Shown here: positions 32,596 to 41,241 of the stretch, one piece after another
Position numbering within the stretch: the stretch's first letter is position 1
Layout of the letters: the number at the start of each line of letters is the position of its first letter
Assembly: GCF_025823185.1 (NCBI RefSeq)
Contig: NZ_JACKVK010000013.1
Coordinates: 473,151 to 537,150 of the forward strand
Direction: 5' to 3'
DNA from: Mycobacterium yunnanensis
GTDB taxonomy: Bacteria; Actinomycetota; Actinomycetes; Mycobacteriales; Mycobacteriaceae
DNA length: 64,000 nt
Translations under genes and position numbers: made by a program
The notes under the pieces: generated by a model
Told to the model about the DNA's origin: nothing
Database searches by the model: none
The model's input: the letters and a program-made list of their open reading frames with translations, nothing else

Positions 32596-34217
32596 GCGCA
32601 CCGGACACCACGCCGCCGCTGCTCACCGTCCGAGGGCTGGCAGTGCGCTTTGGCAGCGGCGCCAAGCACGTGGAGGCCGTACGGTCGGTGGATCTCGACG
32701 TCTACCCCGGAAAGATCCTCGGCTTGGTGGGTGAGTCCGGGTCCGGCAAGTCGGTCACCGCCCGCTCGCTGATCGGCTTGGCCGGATCGGGCGCCACCGT
32801 CAGCGCCGACACGATGCGACTTGGCGACGTCGATCTGACTGGTCTGAGCACCCGGCAGTGGCGACCGCTACGGGGCGCCAAGATCGGGTTCGTCCTGCAG
32901 GACGCCTTGGGCTCACTGGACCCGGTGCGCAAGATCGAAGACGAGGTGGGAGACAGCCTGCGGGTGCGCCCCGGCTCGACGAGGACCGAGCGACGCGCCA
33001 AGATCCTCGACGTACTTGCACGCGTGCATCTGCCCGATGCCGAGAGTCGCATCGGACAACGGGCCTATCAGCTGTCGGGCGGCCAGCGTCAACGGGTGCT
33101 GATCGCCGGTGCGCTGGTCGGCGAACCGAGCATCCTCATCGCCGACGAACCGACCACGGCACTCGATCCGCGCACCCAGCGCCACATCCTCGATCTCTTT
33201 GCCGAAGTGGCCGCCACCGGTGTCGGAGTGCTGCTGGTCAGTCACGACCTGGGAGCCATCAGCAGGATCGCCGACGACGTCGCCGTCATCCACGACGGCC
33301 GCGTCGTCGAGACCGGCTCCACCACTGCAGTTCTCAGTGACCCCCGACACCCGTACACCAGGTCGTTGCTGTCGGCGATCCCAGGGCGGCAGCCCGTGCA
33401 GCATCCACCGCCTCGCCCGCAGGCCGAGCCCGCACTCAGCTTGCTCGGGGTCGACGTGTCCTATCCGTCGACCGGACGCCGGCGCGTCGACGTGTTGCGT
33501 GCGGTGAATCTGGAGGTGCCAGCCGGTGCCAGCATCGGTCTGGTGGGACAGTCCGGGTCCGGCAAGTCCACTCTGGCTCGCGTCGCGATCGGGGCGGCCG
33601 ACCCCGATGCCGGTACCGTCCGCATCTTCGGAACCGAACGGCGTACCGCCGACGAACGCACCCGACGTGCCCTGCGGCGTCGGGTCCAGTTGGTCCATCA
33701 GGACCCGTTGTCCGCCTTCGATCCACGGCTGTCGGTCGGCGGGCTTCTCCGTGACGCGCTCCGCGCCGCGGGTACGACGGACAGGCGGGTGGTGCGGACC
33801 CAGATCCGCGAACTGCTGGACTTGGTCCGCCTGCCGGACCACCTGGCGACGCGGTCCCCGCTGCGGCTTTCCGGCGGCCAGCGCCAGCGGGTCGCCATCG
33901 CCCGCGCTCTCGCGGTCGGCCCCAGCGTCGTGGTGTGGGACGAGCCCGTCTCGGCACTGGACGTGTCGACGCAACAGCACGTCATCGAACTCATCCGCGA
34001 ACTGCGCGTCGAACGCGACCTCACCTACCTGTTCATCACCCACGACTTGGGAGTGCTCCGAGAAGTGGCCGACCACACGGCAGTGCTGGCCGACGGCGAG
34101 ATCGTCGAATTCGCCTCCACCGAAGCGCTCCTTGCCGAACCGACCACCGAATACGGCCGGGACCTGGTCGAATCGCTGCCCTCACTTCCCCAACTGCAAA
34201 GGACCCCGCCACGATGA
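32592..34217 (+). CDS. Fused DppD-DppF-type double ABC ATPase
   Basis: 541 residues holding two complete nucleotide-binding domains. The first (about 8-255) has GESGSGKSVTARSL, LSGGQRQRVLIAGAL, ILIADEPTTALD and HPYTRSLLSAIPG. The second (about 275-535) has GQSGSGKSTLARVA, LSGGQRQRVAIARAL and VVVWDEPVSALD. The DppD/DppF fusion is common in actinobacteria and powers the importer alone. Starts by ATGA overlap with DppC and ends by ATGA overlap with the monooxygenase. Confidence 0.9.
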   Translation: MSAPDTTPPLLTVRGLAVRFGSGAKHVEAVRSVDLDVYPGKILGLVGESGSGKSVTARSLIGLAGSGATVSADTMRLGDVDLTGLSTRQWRPLRGAKIGFVLQDALGSLDPVRKIEDEVGDSLRVRPGSTRTERRAKILDVLARVHLPDAESRIGQRAYQLSGGQRQRVLIAGALVGEPSILIADEPTTALDPRTQRHILDLFAEVAATGVGVLLVSHDLGAISRIADDVAVIHDGRVVETGSTTAVLSDPRHPYTRSLLSAIPGRQPVQHPPPRPQAEPALSLLGVDVSYPSTGRRRVDVLRAVNLEVPAGASIGLVGQSGSGKSTLARVAIGAADPDAGTVRIFGTERRTADERTRRALRRRVQLVHQDPLSAFDPRLSVGGLLRDALRAAGTTDRRVVRTQIRELLDLVRLPDHLATRSPLRLSGGQRQRVAIARALAVGPSVVVWDEPVSALDVSTQQHVIELIRELRVERDLTYLFITHDLGVLREVADHTAVLADGEIVEFASTEALLAEPTTEYGRDLVESLPSLPQLQRTPPR

Positions 34218-35605
34218 CCATCAGGGATGGTGGGCTGATATTTGGCCTGTACGAACAGAATTGCATCGGAATGGGCGCCGGTGCCGTCACGTTGTGGCGG
34301 GACCGGCACGATCGTCGGCTAGAAGCGCTCACGCCCGGTTATTGGCTCGACCTCGCGCGCATCTGCGAGGAGGGCGGACTGGACCTGATCTTCTTCGGTG
34401 ACGTGCTGGGGATGTACGACACCTACGCAGGGTCGGCGGAGACCGCGATCACCTACGGCGTCGAGCTGCCTGCCCACGATCCGGCCGTCCTCGCGGGGAT
34501 TCTGGCAGCAGCCACGGAGCGCCTGTCGTTCGTCGTGACCGCGTCGACCACCTACTCTCATCCCTTCGACCTGGCCAGGCGCTTCAGCACCATCGACCAC
34601 CTCTCCGGGGGGCGGTTCGGATGGAACGTCGTGACGTCCTATCTGCCGAACGCGGCAGGCAATTTCGGGCTGGACCGCATGATCGACCACGACGAACGGT
34701 ACGAGATCGCCGAGGAGTTCCTCGACGTCACCTACCAGTTGTGGGAAGGCAGTTGGGCCGATGACGCCTTCATCGCCGATCCGGCCTCCGGACTCTTTGC
34801 CAACGCCGATCGAGTTCGCCCGATCAACCACGACGGCAAGCACTTTCGGGTCGCCGGTCCACACGTGTCGGTCCCGTCCCGGCAGCGCACGCCGGTCATC
34901 TTCCAGTCGGGTTGGTCACCGCGTGGCCGCAGATTCGGAGCCCGCCACGCCGAAGTCATCTTCGCCGGCGCCGACGGTCCAGAATCCTTCGTCAGCGGTC
35001 TGGCCGACATTCGCGCGCACGCCGCCGGACAGGGCCGTAACCCCGCCGACGTGTCGGCCTTGTCCAGTCTGTCAGTGGTCACGGCCCCAACCGAGGCCGA
35101 GGTGCAACGCAAGGTAGACCGAATGCAGAGCGTGTACGTCGCCGAAGCCCAGATGGCCGCGTTCAGCGCGTGGAGCGGCGTCGACCTCGCGGCTCATACC
35201 GCCGACGATCTCGCGAAGCGGCGCACCGGTCACACCGAATCCGTTCTGCAGGAGGCTGGTTCGGGACCAGCACCGCTGCGCATAGAAGAGCTGAGGCGGT
35301 CCCACCGCAGCTTCTACGGTGGCGACCACTCGGGTAGCTTCATCGGCACGCCCGACGTGGTCGCGGACGCCATCGAGCGACACGCCCGGGTGACCGGCAC
35401 CGCCGGATACATCCTGCGTACCTTCGTCTCCCCCGAAACGGTCGAAGACTTCGTCACGCTGATCTTGCCGCGGCTGCGCGAACGCGGACTGCATCAACCC
35501 CCTAGCGCGGTGACCACCCTGAGATCACGACTCCGTGGCACCGATCGGCTCCCCGACACGCATCCCGCCGCCCGACACCGCTGGCCCGCCGTCGTGGCAC
35601 GCTGA
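34214..35605 (+). CDS. FMN-dependent monooxygenase (NtaA/SnaA/DszA class) in the ABC operon
   Basis: 463 residues. Family marks: FFGDVLGMYDTYAGS, HDPAVLAGILAAATERLSFVVTAST, RRFSTIDHLSGGRFGWNVVTSYLPNAAGNFGL, YEIAEEFLDVTYQLWEGSWADDAF, PVIFQSGWSPRGRRFGARHAEVIF and IGTPDVVADAIERHAR. It uses FMNH2 from a separate reductase. Coupled by ATGA to the ABC ATPase, it very likely oxidises the imported compound. Relatives linked to importers in Bacillus process alkylated cysteines, so a sulfur compound is a reasonable guess. Confidence 0.85.
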   Translation: MTIRDGGLIFGLYEQNCIGMGAGAVTLWRDRHDRRLEALTPGYWLDLARICEEGGLDLIFFGDVLGMYDTYAGSAETAITYGVELPAHDPAVLAGILAAATERLSFVVTASTTYSHPFDLARRFSTIDHLSGGRFGWNVVTSYLPNAAGNFGLDRMIDHDERYEIAEEFLDVTYQLWEGSWADDAFIADPASGLFANADRVRPINHDGKHFRVAGPHVSVPSRQRTPVIFQSGWSPRGRRFGARHAEVIFAGADGPESFVSGLADIRAHAAGQGRNPADVSALSSLSVVTAPTEAEVQRKVDRMQSVYVAEAQMAAFSAWSGVDLAAHTADDLAKRRTGHTESVLQEAGSGPAPLRIEELRRSHRSFYGGDHSGSFIGTPDVVADAIERHARVTGTAGYILRTFVSPETVEDFVTLILPRLRERGLHQPPSAVTTLRSRLRGTDRLPDTHPAARHRWPAVVAR

Positions 35606-35630
35606 CGGCGAGGCTCGCACTGCCGGCGGG

Positions 35631-36644
35631 CTACTGACCCTCCCGGCACCCGCAGGTGTTGCCGATCCGCAGCGTCGCCTCCAATGGTTGCGGGGCCACC
35701 GCGGGTTTGTCGAGCAACAGGCTGAGGGCGTCCCGAGTGATGGCGTCGACGGGCTGCTGTACGGCGGTGACGTCGAACTGGCCGTAATCGTCGCCGGAGC
35801 CGTCGAATCCGACCACGCGAACGTCATCGGGGATGTTCAGCCCGGCGTCGACGACGGCGCGGATGGTCGCCGCGGTTTGACCGTAGGTTCCGGCGACCAC
35901 GGCCCGGGGGGCCCGGCTCGCGGCTCGGAGGAATGTGGTGAGTGCGGCGTAGGCACCTGCGGCGGTGAGGTCGGTGGGGATGTGCGCGACGTCGCCCACG
36001 ACCGATTCCACCCCGGCGAACCGCTGCCGAACCGTCTCGCGGTCGCCGTGGGAGACGTCGGCCTCGGTGTAACCCCCGACGAAGGCAACGTCGCGGCAAT
36101 CGTGCACGTCGACGAGATGCCGCGTGACGAGTGCGCCCGCGCGTACGTGGTCGACGCCGACGATCGTGGCGGCGACGCCACCGCGGATGTTGTGCATCCA
36201 CACCACCGGAATGCGTTCCCGTGCGCAAAGTTTGGCCGTCTCGGTGGCGTTGGCCGCACCGATGACGACGAGACCGTCGATGCCGGCTTCGGCGAAGGCG
36301 GTGGCGAACTCGAACTCGCGTTCCGGATCGTATCCGGTGTTGCCGATCATCGTGAGGTGGTCTCGCGTTCTGGCCGCGATCTCGATCCGCCCCACGAAGT
36401 CGCCGAACAGCGGCATCGTCAGGTCGGGAACCAACAGCCCGATCTGTCGCCATCGCCGCGGCCGTCGCAGCGCCCTGGCGCGGTGGTCCAACCGGTAGTC
36501 CAACTCGTCGATCGCGGCGAGGACCTTCATCCGCAACGGCTCCGACACCGGACGGGGTCCGTCATTCAGGACGTAGCTCACCACTGCGGTCGACGTCCCT
36601 GCGCGGGTGGCCACGTCGGCAAGGGTCGGACGCTTCTCGGTCAC
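35631..36644 (-). CDS. LacI-family transcriptional repressor
   Basis: 337 residues. An N-terminal helix-turn-helix with hinge (TLADVATRAGTSTAVVSYVLNDGPRPVSEPLRMKVLAAIDELDYRLDHRARALRR), then a periplasmic-binding-like effector domain (IGLLVPDLTMPLFGDFVGRIE to VRVVGFDGSG). The GTG start at 36642-36644 follows GGAGGAG. It is divergent from the arylsulfotransferase-ABC operon and most likely represses it; CTAATCGATTAG at 36734-36745 is the probable operator. The effector would be an operon substrate or product. Confidence 0.88.
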   Translation of the reverse strand: MTEKRPTLADVATRAGTSTAVVSYVLNDGPRPVSEPLRMKVLAAIDELDYRLDHRARALRRPRRWRQIGLLVPDLTMPLFGDFVGRIEIAARTRDHLTMIGNTGYDPEREFEFATAFAEAGIDGLVVIGAANATETAKLCARERIPVVWMHNIRGGVAATIVGVDHVRAGALVTRHLVDVHDCRDVAFVGGYTEADVSHGDRETVRQRFAGVESVVGDVAHIPTDLTAAGAYAALTTFLRAASRAPRAVVAGTYGQTAATIRAVVDAGLNIPDDVRVVGFDGSGDDYGQFDVTAVQQPVDAITRDALSLLLDKPAVAPQPLEATLRIGNTCGCREGQ

Positions 36645-36733
36645 CGTAGTTCTCCTCCGTCCTTCGATCCGGCGTCACCAGCCTTTCGATCACGTCGATT
36701 GTGACAGTTCCTCGGCATGGGGATGCCACTACG

Positions 36734-36745
36734 CTAATCGATTAG
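36734..36745. promoter_or_regulatory. Candidate LacI-family operator
   Basis: CTAATCGATTAG, a perfect 12-bp palindrome with a central CG as in most LacI-family operators. It lies 53 bp before the arylsulfotransferase ATG and 89 bp before the repressor gene, in a local AT-rich patch. Confidence 0.55.
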
Positions 36746-36798
36746 AACGGTTACGCGGACGACACGTGGCGGCAATACGGGATTGGTGGAGTGAATAG

Positions 36799-38130
36799 AT
36801 GGCCTTCGTTCGACTCAGTGGAGTCACGTACCTCGACCCCGAACGCGTGCATGACTGTTACGTCCTCTTCACCGGCGCCGACGGCACGACCCGTCTCGTC
36901 GACCTCACCGGCACCGTCGTGCAGGCGTGGCCGTTCGCCGGGGTTCCGCCCCGTCTTCTCGACCCTGCCCTCAACGGCGGACGGATCGGCGACGTCGGCG
37001 TTCAGTTGTCCGACAGCGGTGACGCCCGGGGTGGCATCTACGCCAACGGCACCGTCGGCCAATTGGACTGGAACGGCTCGCCGGTCTGGGAGTGGGGCAC
37101 CCAGGCGCCCGGCGGCGCGGCGAGGCAGAACCACGACTGGGAGCTGTTGCCCAACGGAAACCGGCTGATCCTCGTCACGGTGCCGCGCGTCGTGCCAGGG
37201 CTTGGCGACGCGGTCGTGGGAGACCAGGGGTTGTACGAGGTCACGCCCGACGGCGAGATCATCTGGACGTGGCTCGCCGGCGATCATCTGGAGGAGTTCG
37301 GCTTCTCCGACGCGGGCTGGGCCGCCCTTCGCGACACCGCCGCGCGCGATCCGCAGGACCCGTGGGGCTACCTCGAGATGAACAGCGCCAAGACCCTCGG
37401 TGAGAACCGTTGGTATGACAGCCGGATCGACTCGGCCTTCCATCCCGACAACGTCCTCGTCAGCTTTCGCAAGGCCAACGTCATCGCCGCCGTCGACAGG
37501 GCGACCGGGAAGATTGCCTGGAAGTTCGGGCCCTACTACGACGCCGTAGCAGGCGCCCAGCATCAACGGATCACCACCCACCACGTGCCACGTCCGCTCG
37601 ATCAGACGTCCGGTCAACACAATCCGCACATGATCGCCCCCGGTTTGCCCGGTGCCGGCAACGTCCTGGTGTTCGACAACCAGGGCGGTGCCGGGTATCC
37701 GCCCGCGTCGCTCGGGATCTACGCCGGTTCGCGCGTCCTGGAGATCGACCCCGTCGCGGAGGAGATCGTCTGGCAGTACACCGCCGAGGACTCTGGGCTT
37801 CCACCGTGGACGTTCTTCAGCTCGTTCGTCAGCAACGCGCAGAGACTGCCCAACGGCAACACCCTCATCACGGAGGGCATGCAGGGCAGGATCTTTCAAG
37901 TCACCCGCGACGGTGCCGTGGTCTGGGAGTATCACAGCCCATACCAGGGCCTTGGCGTCGCCGGTGAGCCCGAGGTCAAGCAGACGAGGGTTCCCGGTGT
38001 CGACCGGCTGACGCTGACATCGCTGGTCTACCGATCGCAGGCGGTGCCGTTCGCTTGGACGCCCGAGGGCACACCCCGATCACCGCTTCGGCCCGTCGAC
38101 CTTCGACTCCCGATCGACGGCTCACCGTGA
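36799..38130 (+). CDS. Arylsulfotransferase (ASST)-like protein
   Basis: 443 residues, matching the beta-propeller arylsulfotransferase family: repeated blades GTVGQLDWNGSPVWEWG, LYEVTPDGEIIWTWLAGDH, VLEIDPVAEEIVWQYT and IFQVTRDGAVVWEYH. It has HDWELLPNGNRL and QHNPHMIAPGLPGAGNVLVFDNQGG, whose His residues match the conserved catalytic and ligand His of ASST. Such enzymes move sulfate from one phenol to another without PAPS. It has no signal peptide, which is unusual because classic ASST is periplasmic. GGAG precedes the ATG. The next permease gene overlaps by GTGA. Confidence 0.8.
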   Translation: MAFVRLSGVTYLDPERVHDCYVLFTGADGTTRLVDLTGTVVQAWPFAGVPPRLLDPALNGGRIGDVGVQLSDSGDARGGIYANGTVGQLDWNGSPVWEWGTQAPGGAARQNHDWELLPNGNRLILVTVPRVVPGLGDAVVGDQGLYEVTPDGEIIWTWLAGDHLEEFGFSDAGWAALRDTAARDPQDPWGYLEMNSAKTLGENRWYDSRIDSAFHPDNVLVSFRKANVIAAVDRATGKIAWKFGPYYDAVAGAQHQRITTHHVPRPLDQTSGQHNPHMIAPGLPGAGNVLVFDNQGGAGYPPASLGIYAGSRVLEIDPVAEEIVWQYTAEDSGLPPWTFFSSFVSNAQRLPNGNTLITEGMQGRIFQVTRDGAVVWEYHSPYQGLGVAGEPEVKQTRVPGVDRLTLTSLVYRSQAVPFAWTPEGTPRSPLRPVDLRLPIDGSP

Positions 38131-38975
38131 CGGCGGGGCCGAACCTCGCCGCCTCCGGGCGATCCGCCTCGGTGGCAATTGATTTGGAGCGACCTCACCG
38201 ATGGACCCGGGCTCTTGGGCACCTCGGCACCCTGGGGTGGACGATCGCCGGACTGGTCCTGGCCGCGGCGGTCTGGTCGATCGTGGTGGCGAGCGGCCGG
38301 CTGCCGCGACAGCTGTTCCCGAGCGTGCCCGAGATTCTCGCTGCTGGTCTGAGACTGTGGACCGACGGGCTGCTGGTCGACGACGTCACCGCCAGTCTGC
38401 GAAGGGCTGCAGTGGGTTTCGCGATAGGGGCCGTCAGCGGCATCGTGCTGGCGGTAATCACCGCGAGCACTGCGCCAGGTCGCAACCTCCTCCAACCCGT
38501 CCTACGGGTCTTCTCGCCCATCCCGACGATCGGACTCGTACCGCTGGCCATCCTCTGGTTCGGCCTCGGCGAGAACAGCAAGACGCTGGTGATCGCGTTG
38601 GGCGTCTTCGTTCCCGTCTGGATCAGCAGCCACGCCGGCCTGAACAGCACCCCGACCGACTACCTGATGGCCGCCCGCTGCCTGGGGGCGCGACGATGGC
38701 AGACCCTGCGCGAGGTCGTGCTGCCCGAAGCCGCCCCAGACATCGCCGCCGGTCTTCGAGTCGGTGCGGCGATGTCGTTCGTCCTCATCGTGGTGGCCGA
38801 AATGACCGGCACCACATCGGGCATCGGCTACCGGATCTCCCAGGCGCAGCTGTTCTCTCAGGCCGACCGGTTGATCTTCTGCCTCGTCGTGCTCGGTCTG
38901 CTCGGCGCACTCTGCGACCTGCTGATCAACGCGGTGACCACACCGTTCACGCGCTGGGCGCGAGAGGAACGCTGA
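38127..38975 (+). CDS. SsuC/TauC-type ABC permease
   Basis: 282 residues with six membrane segments. SsuC marks: LPRQLFPSVPEILAAGLRLW, LRVFSPIPTIGLVPLAILWFGLGENSKTLVIALGVFVPVW and the EAA loop AARCLGARRWQTLREVVLPEAAPDIAAGLRVG. Family substrates are sulfonates, sulfate esters, taurine or nitrate. The GTG start at 38127 overlaps the arylsulfotransferase stop (GTGA). Confidence 0.87.
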   Translation: MTAGPNLAASGRSASVAIDLERPHRWTRALGHLGTLGWTIAGLVLAAAVWSIVVASGRLPRQLFPSVPEILAAGLRLWTDGLLVDDVTASLRRAAVGFAIGAVSGIVLAVITASTAPGRNLLQPVLRVFSPIPTIGLVPLAILWFGLGENSKTLVIALGVFVPVWISSHAGLNSTPTDYLMAARCLGARRWQTLREVVLPEAAPDIAAGLRVGAAMSFVLIVVAEMTGTTSGIGYRISQAQLFSQADRLIFCLVVLGLLGALCDLLINAVTTPFTRWAREER

Positions 38976-38976
38976 C

Positions 38977-39735
38977 GTGGCCATCGAAGCCCATGACCTC
39001 GTCGTCCGTTTCCCCGGAACGCGCGACCCCACTCTCGACCACGTCTCGATGACCGTCCCCGACGGATCGTTCGATGTCCTCGTCGGCGCCTCCGGTAGCG
39101 GCAAGTCGACGCTGCTACATGCCCTTGCCGGCCTCATCACCCCCACGTCTGGCACGGTGACCGACGCCGGCGAGACAGTAAGCGAGCCACACCCGCGTCG
39201 AGGGGTCGCCTTCCAGCGCGACGTGCTGTTTCCCTGGATGACGGTGGCCGACAACATCGGGTTCGCGCTCGCCGCAACACGATTGGACAGGTCCGAACGT
39301 CCGCGGAGGACACGCGAACTCCTGGATCTCGTCGGCCTGCGCGAGGAGGTCGCACGCCAACGTCCGGCCCAGCTGTCCGGGGGCATGCGACAGCGGGTCA
39401 GCATGGCCAGGATGCTGGCTGGCGAACCGGTCGTGATGCTCATGGACGAACCGTTCGCAGCACTCGACGCGCTGACCCGGCTACGGATGCAGGACCTGCT
39501 CACCGACCTCTGGACGCGACTCGAACGGACCGTCGTCTTCGTCACGCACGACATCGACGAGGCCATTCGGCTCGGCGACACCGTCAGCGTGCTGCGCGAC
39601 GGCCGCATCGTCGAGCGCATCACCAATCCGCTGAGCCGGCCCCGGCCCGCCGACGCACTGGCCGACCAACCCGGCTACAGCGACATCCGCAAGACCCTGC
39701 ACCACCAGCTCGGCATCGCCCCCTCGGCGTCCTGA
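38977..39735 (+). CDS. SsuB/TauB-type ABC ATPase
   Basis: 252 residues. Walker A GASGSGKSTLLHALAGL, Q loop FQRDVLFPWMTVADNIGFAL, signature LSGGMRQRVSMARML, Walker B VVMLMDEPFAALD and switch VTHDIDEAIRLGD. The LFPWMTV sequence is typical of the nitrate/sulfonate/taurine group. The GTG start is one base after the permease stop. Confidence 0.88.
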   Translation: MAIEAHDLVVRFPGTRDPTLDHVSMTVPDGSFDVLVGASGSGKSTLLHALAGLITPTSGTVTDAGETVSEPHPRRGVAFQRDVLFPWMTVADNIGFALAATRLDRSERPRRTRELLDLVGLREEVARQRPAQLSGGMRQRVSMARMLAGEPVVMLMDEPFAALDALTRLRMQDLLTDLWTRLERTVVFVTHDIDEAIRLGDTVSVLRDGRIVERITNPLSRPRPADALADQPGYSDIRKTLHHQLGIAPSAS

Positions 39736-39749
39736 AAGGACCGATCACA

Positions 39750-40721
39750 GTGAAGACACCGCTGCGCCGCCTCACGGCCATCGCCATGACCACCGTCGCG
39801 CTGGCGGCATCCGTGACCGCCTGCGCAGGCTCGGACACCGCCGCCACCGCCGACACCCTGACCGTCGGATTCGTCGTCGACCCGTCCTGGGCGCAGATCC
39901 CCGTCGCGGTCGACACGGGTCTCTTCACGAAACACGGCGTCGACGTAAAGGTAGTGAACTTCCAGTCGGGCGTGGAGGCCCTACAAGCCGCATCGGCGGG
40001 CCAGGTCGACATCACCACCGCCGCCGACGTCCCGACGTCGGCCGTGCTCACCAGAACGCCAACTCTGCACGTCGTCGGGGACGGCTCGCGCTGGGAGGGC
40101 TCACGCATCGTCGCGCGCCGCAGCGCAGGCGTCAACACCATCGCCGACCTAAGGGGCAAGTCGATCGGCACCCCGCTCGGCACCAGTGCGGCCTACTTCA
40201 TCACGAATGCGTTGACGCAGAACGAGATCGACGCGAAGCTCGTTCAGGTGGCACCGTCGGCCATGGTCACCGCCGCCACCCAGCGCAACGTCGACGCGGT
40301 CTCGATCTTTCAGCCGTACCAGGCGCAGGTGATCCAGGCGCTCGGTGATGACGCCGTCGAACTGACGGGCGGCACGTACAGCCAGCACAGCCTCTACCTC
40401 TCCACACAGTCGTCGATCGGCGCGAAGGGGAAGGCGATCACGGCGTTCTTCGCCGCTCTGCAGGACGCCAGCACCGCGCTGACCAAGAAGGACGACGCCG
40501 CCACGGACGCCGTCGCCAAGGCCACGCAGCTCGAGCCCGCGCTGCTACGAACGGTGCTCGGCGAGTTCGACTTCACCCTGCAACTCAAGCCGGACCTCGC
40601 GCAGAAGCTCGACGAGCTGGGTCAGTGGGCCAAGAGCCAGGGCTCGGTGGACCCGGCGACGAACCTGCCCGACTACACCGGCTTCCTCGACGGCCAGTTC
40701 CTGCCAAGGGACCCGTCTTAG
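39750..40721 (+). CDS. SsuA/TauA-type substrate-binding lipoprotein
   Basis: 323 residues. Lipoprotein signal with ASVTAC lipobox at about residue 25. Domain marks of the NMT1/SsuA group: TVGFVVDPSWAQIPVAVDTGLFTKHGVDVKVVNFQSGVEALQAASAGQVDITTAADVPTSAVL and IADLRGKSIGTPLGTSAAYF. It binds an organosulfur anion or similar ligand. The GTG start follows GAAAGGACC. Last in the LacI-controlled operon. Confidence 0.85.
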   Translation: MKTPLRRLTAIAMTTVALAASVTACAGSDTAATADTLTVGFVVDPSWAQIPVAVDTGLFTKHGVDVKVVNFQSGVEALQAASAGQVDITTAADVPTSAVLTRTPTLHVVGDGSRWEGSRIVARRSAGVNTIADLRGKSIGTPLGTSAAYFITNALTQNEIDAKLVQVAPSAMVTAATQRNVDAVSIFQPYQAQVIQALGDDAVELTGGTYSQHSLYLSTQSSIGAKGKAITAFFAALQDASTALTKKDDAATDAVAKATQLEPALLRTVLGEFDFTLQLKPDLAQKLDELGQWAKSQGSVDPATNLPDYTGFLDGQFLPRDPS

Positions 40722-40747
40722 GCACCATGCGGTGCGAGCGTCCGAAC

Positions 40748-40753
40748 TATGAT
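40748..40753 (+). promoter_or_regulatory. -10 box for the leaderless DUF732 gene
   Basis: TATGAT with seven bases (CCCGTCC) to the ATG at 40761, almost the consensus box with ideal leaderless spacing. Confidence 0.65.
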
Positions 40754-40760
40754 CCCGTCC

Positions 40761-41123
40761 ATGATGCGGCGGACGATCGGCTCGGTGATCCTCGGTCTCT
40801 GCTGTATCGGCAATGCCGCGGTGTTGCAGGCTCCCGTCGCCAGCGCAGTGCCCGCTCCGGAGGTGGAGTACACCTACGACGTGGTGGTGCGGCGGCACTA
40901 TGAATTTCCCGGCAACGACGCCCTTGGCTACGGCTATCGGTTGTGCGACAGGGTGACTCAAGGGGCGTCGTACTCCGATGTCATGAGCGACGTCAAGGCG
41001 GACGTCACGCCCAATGACGAGTTCGCCGCCAATTACCTGGTGTCCAACGCGATCGGCATCCTGTGCCCTGTGCGGGTCTGGCAGCTGAGGAATTCGGCGG
41101 CGAATTACCGTCCGCCGGACTGA
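40761..41123 (+). CDS. Secreted DUF732-like protein
   Basis: 120 residues. Signal peptide MMRRTIGSVILGLCCIGNAAV, with cleavage after VASA. The mature part has paired Cys (YRLCDRV and IGILCPVRVW) likely to form a disulfide and a helix DVTPNDEFAANYLVSNAIGILCP in the DUF732 pattern. Exported, function unknown, common in mycobacteria. The start at 40761 is preferred over the ATG at 40749 because a TATGAT box sits 7 nt before it. This shortens the protein by four residues. Confidence 0.72.
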   Translation: MMRRTIGSVILGLCCIGNAAVLQAPVASAVPAPEVEYTYDVVVRRHYEFPGNDALGYGYRLCDRVTQGASYSDVMSDVKADVTPNDEFAANYLVSNAIGILCPVRVWQLRNSAANYRPPD

Positions 41124-41139
41124 CTCGGCGCGGAACTTC

Positions 41140-41154
41140 GGCGATGGGATCGCC
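41140..41154 (+). terminator. Short hairpin after the DUF732 gene
   Basis: GGCGAT, loop GGG, ATCGCC: perfect 6-bp stem, 17 bp after the stop. It is small and lacks a T tract, so a weak terminator at best. Confidence 0.3.
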
Positions 41155-41241
41155 GTGATCGCAACTCTGCAGCATTTGTTTCGTCGTCGTTAACTTGATT
41201 CCCTGCGATCATGCCGTCCCAGGGGCCTCGAGGAGTCAGAC

